DNA of 36,585 nt from positions 1 through 36,585 of IMG/VR virus record IMGVR_UViG_3300031885_000058, one strand, 5' to 3'. The stretch comes from a virus. Below, one piece after another: positions 20,779 to 27,688 of this stretch (position 1 is its first letter; each line of letters starts with the position of its first letter). The notes beneath the pieces are model-generated. The model saw only the letters and a program-made list of their open reading frames with translations. It made no database searches and was not told the origin of the DNA. Position numbers and translations under genes: made by a program.

Positions 20779-22182
20779 TTATCCTCCCGCTCCACGCAGC
20801 GCCGCCATTGAGCCCGGCGTCCACCCCTGCCCATGAGTGACTGCTGCGGCGACAACCGGCGCAACCACAGTGGCAATCTTCTTAGCGTCAATCGCAGACA
20901 CTTTCGCGCCCGTGCCCTTGACCTCGACTTCTACTGCCAGCACGACTCTATTAACCTGTCTCAGATTGCCGATATACTTGGTCAGCTCGGAAAGATTCCC
21001 GCCCATGAGCGAGATCGGTTCCCACGCGGACTTGAAGACGCCAGACTTGAAGGTATCCGCATAGATCGCTTTCTTGGCATCCCGCACATACGTGGCAATA
21101 AGTACTTCGTCATACCCGGCCTTCCGCATGGCTGCAACTTCAAGATCGATATCATGAAGTTTCCCCTGAGTCACAGTATGGTTTAGGTCAAAAATCTTAT
21201 GGATTAGGTCCGCATTCCCCTCTGCTATTTTCTTAAGGGCGTCTTCATTGGCGCCGGTATCAACACCAAAAGACAGGGCGCGCTGTCCTTTCATTCCCAC
21301 ATCTAGCCAGTTATCGGCCCCCTGGACAGTATCGATATATCCCTTAAGCCATGCCGCGCCGTAAGTTCTCCCGCGATTTTCCATCATGGCCACAAGGTCG
21401 GGCCGATCAGGAAAAATCTTGCTTAGATCGGCCCCGATATTGAGCGAGTCTGCAATGCCATTAAAGAACTTAGTCCAGCCAGAAGCTCCCTCTGAAACCG
21501 TTTCGGCCATTGCTTCCCCAATCGCCTCTTTCAGATTGTGAAAAGAGGTTGTCACCATGCGAAGTTTGCCATCCACGGTGGTAAGATTGGTTTCCAACCC
21601 TCCCGCCATCTTCGCGCCCATTTCTTTCAAGTAGTCCATATCTGTCGCGCCGTCTCGAGTCGTCATGCCAAACTCTTTCATCGTACGGGTCATGCCCGTC
21701 ATAACCAAGTAGACCTTGTTCCCCGCCTCAGAGAGAGACATTCCCCGAGTGGCAGCTAGGTCCATCGCAACCGATAGGGCCTGTTGCGCCTTTGTCCCCG
21801 AACCCGTCTGAACGATGAGCATTCCAAGTGCCTTAGAAAGCTCGTCTCCCTTGAACCCCGACATTCTTTCTAAGGAATCAACCCACAACTGCATTCCGGC
21901 ACCCTGAATCTCGGTTCCACCCATATTGGCAATGGTATTCTTCAGGCTCGCCGCCGCAGCCTCCGCTTCAGCAAAAGCCGCAACGCTTTCCTTGGCAAAA
22001 TTGATAACGGCCCGGGCAGAAAATGCTATACCGATAGCCGGGCCAATCGCGCCCAAGGCAGACTTGAATGAAGCAGACATAGAGCCGGCAGCGGCTTTAG
22101 AAGCGGCCGCGACCTCTGCTAGCTTCGCCTTTAGGTCTGCATTCTCCCCCCTAAGCCGTACTATGAGTTCGCTATCCGCCAC
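20779..22182 (-). CDS. Tape measure protein (short)
   Basis: 467 residues from a GTG. Helical N-terminal part (LRGENADLKAKLAEVAAASK) and a hydrophobic segment (LGAIGPAIGIAFSARAVINF), then a region typical of tape measures (ELSKALGMLIVQTGSGTKAQ, MSLSEAGNKVY). At about 1.5 angstrom per residue it would set a tail of roughly 70 nm, shorter than lambda's. It lies directly after the frameshifted chaperone genes, as expected, and its start overlaps the end of the long chaperone form. Confidence 0.75.
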   Translation of the reverse strand: MADSELIVRLRGENADLKAKLAEVAAASKAAAGSMSASFKSALGAIGPAIGIAFSARAVINFAKESVAAFAEAEAAAASLKNTIANMGGTEIQGAGMQLWVDSLERMSGFKGDELSKALGMLIVQTGSGTKAQQALSVAMDLAATRGMSLSEAGNKVYLVMTGMTRTMKEFGMTTRDGATDMDYLKEMGAKMAGGLETNLTTVDGKLRMVTTSFHNLKEAIGEAMAETVSEGASGWTKFFNGIADSLNIGADLSKIFPDRPDLVAMMENRGRTYGAAWLKGYIDTVQGADNWLDVGMKGQRALSFGVDTGANEDALKKIAEGNADLIHKIFDLNHTVTQGKLHDIDLEVAAMRKAGYDEVLIATYVRDAKKAIYADTFKSGVFKSAWEPISLMGGNLSELTKYIGNLRQVNRVVLAVEVEVKGTGAKVSAIDAKKIATVVAPVVAAAVTHGQGWTPGSMAALRGAGG

Positions 22183-22620
22183 GTTTCGCCTCTTCTAGTT
22201 CTGCCAGATGCTTATGCCATTCTTCAATCGATGGCAGATTCAGGTCATCTATTGCCGCTTGCTCAGGATTCAATTGTTTTGCTATGGCCGCAATTTCGTC
22301 TAGACCTGCGTTATCGATATCGGACTTACTCCATCCGAGCCGACCGAGACCGATGTAGAGATTGGCAAACCAGTCATCGGCGTTGTGGTCTCGGTCGGCT
22401 TCTGGAAAAAACTACGCACTGCTTCCGCAAGTTCCGGTTCCTCAAAACCCTCAATGCTTTCCAGCGTGACGGTCGGGTCTTTCTGTCTGCGGAACCAGTA
22501 GATGAACCATGCCTGAGCCGCAGGATTAAATTTCTCTAGGTGCTCGGGGTCAAAGGCATAGGCCAGATTGAGGCCCGTGTCCTTATACGCTTGCTTTAAG
22601 TCTTTAACTCTACAGTACAT
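22172..22620 (-). CDS. Tail assembly chaperone, long form by -1 frameshift
   Basis: 149 residues if ribosomes slip back one base on TTTTTTC at 22411-22405. The shared N-terminus then continues into the -1 frame (DDWFANLYIGLGRLGWSKSD ... SIEEWHKHLAELEEAKRGG) and stops at 22172. This is the lambda G/GT arrangement, in which the long form binds the tape measure and the tail tube protein. The -1 frame has no good start of its own, which supports expression by frameshifting. Confidence 0.8.
22300..22620 (-). CDS. Tail assembly chaperone, short form
   Basis: 106 residues. YRVKDL-type start, with the helical AWFIYWFRRQKDPTVTLESI and FEEPELAEAVRSFFQ as in siphovirus tail assembly chaperones. It lies between the tail tube candidates and the tape measure. 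The TTTTTTC slippery site sits in the RSFFQ codons, with T22411 in the third codon position. Confidence 0.75.
   Translation of the reverse strand: MYCRVKDLKQAYKDTGLNLAYAFDPEHLEKFNPAAQAWFIYWFRRQKDPTVTLESIEGFEEPELAEAVRSFFQKPTETTTPMTGLPISTSVSVGSDGVSPISITQV
22339..22411 (-). promoter_or_regulatory. Programmed -1 frameshift signal
   Basis: On the minus strand the heptamer T TTT TTC (22411-22405) is in the correct phase. After five bases, GCCGACCGAGACC (22399-22387) is perfectly complementary over 13 bases to GGTCTCGGTCGGC (22351-22339), loop 35 bases. Slippery site, spacer and stem are those of a classical -1 frameshift stimulator. Confidence 0.9.
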
Positions 22621-22621
22621 G

Positions 22622-22966
22622 CTAGGTTAAGGTCAAGTCTTTCTCGACCGTGATGTCGTAGTACCACCAGTCATCAACTTTGCCCAAAAGAACGATGGTC
22701 TTGCATGTCCCGGCCGTCCCCATAAGCGTGACCGCCGTGTCCACCAGGGTAACGGGGGCAGTAATCGGCGTCCCGAACGCCACCTTGGCGGTCGTTGTTT
22801 CCACGGCCGGAGAGGTCATATAGGTATCCGCGACCGCAGAGGAACTATTGCCGAGCAGTTCCTTCTGGGATCCGATCTTGCCCGATTTGGTGTAAGATTC
22901 GCCGATAATCGTGGCGAGTCCGGTGAGTCCCGTCTGAGCAAAGGTGAAATCATAAGCTTTTGCCAT
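22622..22966 (-). CDS. Tail tube / major tail protein candidate
   Basis: 114 residues, beta-rich and Thr-rich (TGLATIIGESYTKSGKIGSQ, WWYYDITVEKDLTLT). It precedes the chaperone gene, the usual place of the tube protein. It shares a layout with the gene just upstream (SY..(S/V)G...KELL.N, later GK..DW...IT), so the two may be paralogs. SD GGAGG before the ATG. Confidence 0.55.
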   Translation of the reverse strand: MAKAYDFTFAQTGLTGLATIIGESYTKSGKIGSQKELLGNSSSAVADTYMTSPAVETTTAKVAFGTPITAPVTLVDTAVTLMGTAGTCKTIVLLGKVDDWWYYDITVEKDLTLT

Positions 22967-22975
22967 ATTGACCTC

Positions 22976-23356
22976 CTACGGAACGTACACGAGCTTCGTG
23001 GTAATGCTCAAGACTCCCCAGTCGCCCTTCTTGCCCTCGAGCGTGAAGTCCTGTATGATGCCGTTCGTAACCGTAATCGTAGCCGGAGCGGTATTGTCGG
23101 ACGTAACCGAAAGGGTCTTGGCATCCCCGATACAATTTTCCGACGTCAGGGTCGTTGACTCGTAGGCACAGCGGATGGTCATTTCCTCATAGGCTGCGGT
23201 AACATATTTCGTCTCAGCTGCCGGTCCTGTGCCCGGGTTATCAAGAAGCTTCTTCGTCGTTCCACCCACTGCCCGATAGCTGAAGTCAATCAGAATCGGC
23301 CCCGTAACCCCGGCAATGGTGCATCCTGTCGCGAATCCACGAACATATTGTGCCAT
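22976..23356 (-). CDS. Tail protein, relative of the preceding tube candidate
   Basis: 126 residues, beta-rich (DFSYRAVGGTTKKLLDNPG, FTLEGKKGDWGVLSITTKL). Similar in layout to 22622-22966. One of the two is probably the main tube protein, the other a minor or decorating form. SD GTAGGTG before the ATG. Confidence 0.5.
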   Translation of the reverse strand: MAQYVRGFATGCTIAGVTGPILIDFSYRAVGGTTKKLLDNPGTGPAAETKYVTAAYEEMTIRCAYESTTLTSENCIGDAKTLSVTSDNTAPATITVTNGIIQDFTLEGKKGDWGVLSITTKLVYVP

Positions 23357-23363
23357 GTCACAC

Positions 23364-23720
23364 CTACGAGGCCAGCTTAATGGCCGCTATCGTCCCACCA
23401 CTAGATTCTGTTCCCGTGATGGTGAGATTGACATAACCCGTCGCATCATTGAAATAAGAGGGACTGAACGGACCGACAATCTCCGTCTTCCCGTTAGCGA
23501 CGCTCAGACCAGTAATGCTGTGGACAACCCCGACCTCGCATGCCGTCTGCCCTACGACGGTCACAACAGTCGCCGCGGCATCAATGTTCTTGATGATGAG
23601 AAACACTCTGCCGGGAGAGGGATTGAGGAACTTCATGCCGTCCGTCTCAATCGCCTCCAGGGTATAGTCCAGCAGAGCTGTCCTGCTCGAATCCTGTACG
23701 GTAATTGTTTTTACTGCCAT
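23364..23720 (-). CDS. Small beta-rich virion protein
   Basis: 118 residues. GMKFLNPSPGRVFLIIKNID, TVVGQTACEVG and EIVGPFSPSYFND form a compact beta-sandwich pattern typical of phage head-decoration or neck proteins. SD GGAGAG before the ATG. Structural role inferred from fold and place between tail terminator and tube genes. Confidence 0.5.
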   Translation of the reverse strand: MAVKTITVQDSSRTALLDYTLEAIETDGMKFLNPSPGRVFLIIKNIDAAATVVTVVGQTACEVGVVHSITGLSVANGKTEIVGPFSPSYFNDATGYVNLTITGTESSGGTIAAIKLAS

Positions 23721-23721
23721 G

Positions 23722-24420
23722 TCACTCTCCTATGGCACGCTTGATCTCGAAGGTCATGTGTGCAATGTGATATCCAGTCTCCTTGTCACGCGAAATGGCA
23801 TAGGAGAGTTGCCGAGCATGCGTCAATGTCTCGATGCTCGCTATGATGGCGCCGATGGTGATACTCGAAGGCTCTCCATCCACAATGAGGTCAATTGTGA
23901 CCAAGTAATCCGTCCACCACGCCTGAACGTCCTCTATGACCGAATACAGGACGCAAGGGCTTGTGATGGTTGCCCCTTCCGTATCAATGCGCCAGATAGT
24001 GAGCCCCCCGGTGCAATGCAGAGCGGCCTCTACTTCAATCTCAAGAGGTCTCAGGGAGGGATAGACAATCGCCGTCCCCGTCCCCGAGCCGATACCGATG
24101 ACCGTGTAAATTGCAGTCAGAGGATAGACCGTGATCCCCGCCCCATCCTCGACCGGCATACTATCCGCAATGGAAACAATCGTTGTGGAAAGGCCACTCA
24201 GGGTCAGTGTCCGCAGGATGTCCTTGACAGTCTGTGTATCCCCCTTGGTCCATGCATTGACGGTCAACTCATGCACATCCGCTGCCGACCCCATCTTGAC
24301 CCGCTCCATGACTGAACAGACGGGATAAACGATGAACGAATCGGGGAATCCCTCATAGACATGCGTCTCGAAGGCCGTGAGTTTCAGCGCCGTGACTGCT
24401 GCGTTCAAGATGTCGGTCAT
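23722..24420 (-). CDS. Tail terminator-like protein, long form
   Basis: 232 residues, longer than usual tail terminators (about 110-150). The N-terminal ~125 residues (YPVCSVMERVKMGSAADVHE, VKDILRTLTLSGLSTTIVSI) fit the tail terminator fold. The C-terminal ~100 residues form an extra beta-rich domain (ITIGAIIASIETLTHARQLS, GYHIAHMTFEIKR) that may be a second related domain. ATGA overlap with the upstream gene. Position supports the call. Confidence 0.5.
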   Translation of the reverse strand: MTDILNAAVTALKLTAFETHVYEGFPDSFIVYPVCSVMERVKMGSAADVHELTVNAWTKGDTQTVKDILRTLTLSGLSTTIVSIADSMPVEDGAGITVYPLTAIYTVIGIGSGTGTAIVYPSLRPLEIEVEAALHCTGGLTIWRIDTEGATITSPCVLYSVIEDVQAWWTDYLVTIDLIVDGEPSSITIGAIIASIETLTHARQLSYAISRDKETGYHIAHMTFEIKRAIGE

Positions 24421-24875
24421 GTCGCCTCGATAAGTCTGTCCACGGCTTCTTTCATGTCCGCTTCCGCGAAAGGCATGGCTGACTCGACCGCAGGAATAAA
24501 GAAGGGTTGTGCGGGGTTGCCCGAGGTCGTGATGAATCCGTACTTCGCAGACTTGTAGACCCAGGGGATCTTCTTTGCCCCCGTTCCCTTTGTGGCATAG
24601 ATGCCCGTGCCATATTCGACATAAGGAGCATACTTGATGTCAGAGAGTCCACCCCCGCCGCCGGCCGAGGCATACGCCCCATCATCATACGTTCCCGCAT
24701 GGATAGACGTTTTCAGGTTCCCCGTATCGGTCGGACAGAGCTGCTTCGCCATCCGTTCAACCCTGCTCATGGTTTTGTATGCCCCTTGCCGCATGGCTTC
24801 CATCGACCCATTGGCAATCTTGACCAGGCGGGCATTCAATTCATCCCATCCTTGAATCTCGACGATAACATTCAC
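24417..24875 (-). CDS. HK97 gp10-like head-tail joining protein
   Basis: 152 residues from a GTG overlapping the upstream stop (GTGA). CPTDTGNLKTSI, then YAPYVEYGTGIYAT and GNPAQPFFIPAVE are the signature segments of the HK97-gp10-like family, a neck or joining protein. It lies between connector and tail terminator genes as in HK97-type phages. Confidence 0.8.
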   Translation of the reverse strand: MNVIVEIQGWDELNARLVKIANGSMEAMRQGAYKTMSRVERMAKQLCPTDTGNLKTSIHAGTYDDGAYASAGGGGGLSDIKYAPYVEYGTGIYATKGTGAKKIPWVYKSAKYGFITTSGNPAQPFFIPAVESAMPFAEADMKEAVDRLIEAT

Positions 24876-25387
24876 GGCAACATCAGCGAGCGATACGGTT
24901 CAATTAGCTTGGCGATTTCGCGAGGCATCCGAGTATCTGAGAGTTCCCCTGCCTGCAACTTGTCCAAGCCCTTGAAGTGATACTTGACCCACAGCCTCAT
25001 GGCCTGCTCAATCGGCTCGGGTGGCATGCTCCATCCTGCGCTATAGGTCAGGATGATGCGCGGCTCGGTACAGTAATAAGATTTCAATTGGATGTAACGT
25101 GCGAAGGCATAATAATCCACCCATGCCGTCAGGGTCGTATCTCCCGTCCCCGCTATGACCGTCAAATCGGGACGATACTTCACCACAAGAGAGGTCGCGG
25201 GAAGGTCGGTAAACGCAATTTGCGATGAGCCGACAGACTGCTGCGTCACGGCATGAGCGGCGACTGAGTAACCCAGTTCGTTGGAAATAGCAAGCAGGGC
25301 AGAATCGACGAGACTCTGGAATAAGGTATCTCTGGACGTATCGGTACTGTCAAGGCCTAAGTATTGCTTGAGTGTCGTTAAATCCAT
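24872..25387 (-). CDS. Head-tail connector protein (gp6-like)
   Basis: 171 residues, helical at both ends (LTTLKQYLGLDSTDTSRDTL, FQSLVDSALLAISNELGY; and AMRLWVKYHFKGLDKLQAGE). This is the pattern of gp6/gp15-type connector adaptors that form a ring under the portal. Located downstream of the capsid gene. Confidence 0.65.
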   Translation of the reverse strand: MDLTTLKQYLGLDSTDTSRDTLFQSLVDSALLAISNELGYSVAAHAVTQQSVGSSQIAFTDLPATSLVVKYRPDLTVIAGTGDTTLTAWVDYYAFARYIQLKSYYCTEPRIILTYSAGWSMPPEPIEQAMRLWVKYHFKGLDKLQAGELSDTRMPREIAKLIEPYRSLMLP

Positions 25388-25396
25388 GCCCGCCCC

Positions 25397-25576
25397 CTAT
25401 ATCGCCTTATGTCGTGCGTGCTTGATCATCGTGTCTTTCTTCAATTCGGCCATGTCCAGGGGTTCAAGCCAGCCCATTGAGACAAATTCCGATCCCATTT
25501 CGGGGTCATATTCCACAATGTCTCCGGGCTTCATCCCTGAACCTTTCGGCATCTTGTCTGTCACTTTATATTTCAC
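25397..25576 (-). CDS. Small post-capsid protein
   Basis: 59 residues from a GTG at 25576 with GAGG upstream. MKPGDIVEYDPEMGSEFVSM followed by GWLEPL is a small SH3-like pattern I associate with short proteins between capsid and connector genes. The C-terminus is basic. Function unknown, possibly minor head protein. Confidence 0.6.
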   Translation of the reverse strand: MKYKVTDKMPKGSGMKPGDIVEYDPEMGSEFVSMGWLEPLDMAELKKDTMIKHARHKAI

Positions 25577-25589
25577 GAAACCTCACAGT

Positions 25590-25612
25590 GGGGGCGGTAT
25601 TTAGCCGCCCCC
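25590..25612. other. Strong stem-loop after the capsid gene
   Basis: GGGGGCGG (25590-25597) pairs with CCGCCCCC (25605-25612), seven-base loop, 15 bases after the capsid stop. There is no T-run in either direction. It probably stabilises the capsid mRNA 3' end or attenuates read-through, which would give more capsid than downstream proteins. Confidence 0.65.
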
Positions 25613-25627
25613 AGAATTCACTCAGAA

Positions 25628-26740
25628 CTAGGTCAGGTACTTCAGGGCAGAGATGGCTTCCGGTAGAACCAGATGGCCATCAGAGTAAAGATTCGCAGCA
25701 ATGAACGTCTGATCTGTCGTCATCGCAGTCTTGCCTTGATCCGTGGTGGCAATAGTAATGGGGCCATCTTGGAACAGGTAGTAATACTTCATGTCGCCAA
25801 GATATGCGCAAGGAACTGTGGTGGCGGGCGCGGCAAAGCAGGCAGAAGGCATCCGGATCGTCGGGATCAACCCCATGAATTTGAAGGTATCCAGATCCAG
25901 ATACTTCTGCGTAGTCGTATTCAGGCTGGCAATCTTCGCCAACGTCGCATTTGGTGCCAAGAATACGGCCCCATCGCTATACATTCCTTCAAGTGACCAG
26001 AATAGAGCAAGCATATCTACCGCATCAAGCGCAGCGACAGTCAGGTGAGTGGAGACACAGTTGACGCCCGTAGCGGTACCAGTCATGCCCGTCATTTCCT
26101 TGCTCGCGGCAACTCCAATAGTCCATTCAATAATCTCTTTACGTGCAATTGCGCGAACCATTGCATTTTCAAGATATTCAACGGTATTGGGAGTGGCTTC
26201 CCGAATAAGTTTGTTATCAATACCCACCCAAGCCATGAGCCCAAAGGTTGCATAGTTGATTTCGGTGTGCACAACATCTGCCTGCGTAACGGCAGTTCCA
26301 CGCGTTGTCATGCGAACGGCGGCGGGAAGCGTATTCTCAGCGATCACCGTTCCCTTCGGAGAATAGGGATAGGCCGTGACTGCTTTGCGAAATGGGGTAT
26401 TATCTAGCTTTTCCACAATAGCGTTTGCTATAACGCTGGGAATCAACTCGGCGCCATAGTGAGAAACGTCTGTGCTCCATCCGCCCGTTGCGGCCTTTGA
26501 TCCCTTCTCTCCCCAGTTTTCACCATAGCCAAGAACCTGGCGATACCACATGGCCTTGCCCTCGGCTTCCTGCTTTGGAGTCAATTCACCATTTGCATCA
26601 AGATTCGGGGTAATGGTCACAGTCTTGAGTGCATCCATAATCTCGTTGTGGACATCATCGCGGGTGGCAAAGGGACCCTCTTTCTTGAGCCTCTCTGTCA
26701 CGCCGTCAATAACCTCTTGCTTTATATCAATATCAGCCAC
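25628..26740 (-). CDS. Major capsid protein, HK97 fold
   Basis: 370 residues from a GTG at 26740 with GGAGG six bases upstream; this is preferred over a longer reading that overlaps the protease gene. An N-terminal helical, charged region of about 80 residues fits the scaffold (delta) domain removed by the protease. The body has ELIPSVIANAIVEKLDNTPF, YATFGLMAWVGIDNKLIREA, GAVFLAPNATLAKIASL and LGDMKYYYLFQDGPITIATT, typical of HK97-fold capsids. It directly follows the protease gene. Confidence 0.85.
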   Translation of the reverse strand: MADIDIKQEVIDGVTERLKKEGPFATRDDVHNEIMDALKTVTITPNLDANGELTPKQEAEGKAMWYRQVLGYGENWGEKGSKAATGGWSTDVSHYGAELIPSVIANAIVEKLDNTPFRKAVTAYPYSPKGTVIAENTLPAAVRMTTRGTAVTQADVVHTEINYATFGLMAWVGIDNKLIREATPNTVEYLENAMVRAIARKEIIEWTIGVAASKEMTGMTGTATGVNCVSTHLTVAALDAVDMLALFWSLEGMYSDGAVFLAPNATLAKIASLNTTTQKYLDLDTFKFMGLIPTIRMPSACFAAPATTVPCAYLGDMKYYYLFQDGPITIATTDQGKTAMTTDQTFIAANLYSDGHLVLPEAISALKYLT

Positions 26741-26751
26741 TTCGGACCTCC

Positions 26752-27678
26752 TCAGGTCTTTACAAGTGCTCTGTGTAACGCTTCCAGCCATGTTTCAGGT
26801 TCAGGCTGCGCGTCTCCTGACGCACTCTTGCCCGAGGCTTTCAACAATGCGGTGAGCGAATCAACACAAGTTTGGAGCAAATCGCGGTCCAGCGCTCGCT
26901 CGGTATAATCGTGGGCCTTAATCCAAGCGCGAGCCTTTTCCAAATCCCATCCCTTCGCCTTCTCAAACATAAAGTTCTGCGAGGTCATGGTGCTCTCGCC
27001 TTTCAGCTTGCCCATGACGCTCAGGATGCCCTGCTCTGCTGAAATGGTCACCGTTCGCAGGGTCCCCTCCTGGAAATCGCCAGGATCACGAACCCGGATG
27101 CGGATATACTTGCCGCCCGTATCTTCAGGCTTCGTAATCATCCCGGGCAGAAGCGCCTCAAGATCGGCAATCAAATCTGCAGGCGTCGGCTCCACTGCGA
27201 GTGCCTTGACTTCTTCATCCGTAAACCCATTCAAGCGCAAAGCCTGGGGATTCGCGGGAATTGGGCAGATCGAGAACTCCAAGAGCTCAGACTTGGCAAT
27301 TACGTTATCCTCGTATTCTGCAGCCATAAAACCGATAGAGACCGTATTCAGAAAGCCCCGCTCCCACGACTTCTTGACGGCAGAAATGAGAGGCGTCACA
27401 TCATCGGCCTGCCATTCCCAATCTGCCTTGAGGCTCTTCTTGTCGCCCTCGTGGTAAATCTCCATCGAAACAGCGCGACCTACAGGGATGGACTCAATCC
27501 CACCATAGTTATGACCATAAAGAACCACGGGATTGGCAAGATAATGAGTCAGACTGATTCCGTCCGGCTCGACAATTTCACCCTGTCGGTCAAGATCATT
27601 TGTAGTAATCGTAGCTGAGGCGATATTCCCAATCGTTTGACCCTTGACCACGGGGAAATACAGCCGCTTCATATCCAT
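26752..27678 (-). CDS. Prohead protease, HK97 family, with C-terminal extension
   Basis: 308 residues. The protease domain covers about 1-165: DRQGEIVEPDG, His56 in VVLYGHNYGG, Ser114 in NTVSIGF, and FSICPIPANPQAL, matching the Ser-His layout of phage prohead proteases. It cuts the capsid scaffold domain during head maturation. The remaining ~140 residues hold YIRIRVRDPGDFQEGTLRTV and KAKGWDLEKARAWIKAHD, a module often fused to phage head proteins. SD GGAGGG before the ATG. Confidence 0.85.
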   Translation of the reverse strand: MDMKRLYFPVVKGQTIGNIASATITTNDLDRQGEIVEPDGISLTHYLANPVVLYGHNYGGIESIPVGRAVSMEIYHEGDKKSLKADWEWQADDVTPLISAVKKSWERGFLNTVSIGFMAAEYEDNVIAKSELLEFSICPIPANPQALRLNGFTDEEVKALAVEPTPADLIADLEALLPGMITKPEDTGGKYIRIRVRDPGDFQEGTLRTVTISAEQGILSVMGKLKGESTMTSQNFMFEKAKGWDLEKARAWIKAHDYTERALDRDLLQTCVDSLTALLKASGKSASGDAQPEPETWLEALHRALVKT

Positions 27679-27688
27679 GCCGCCCTCC

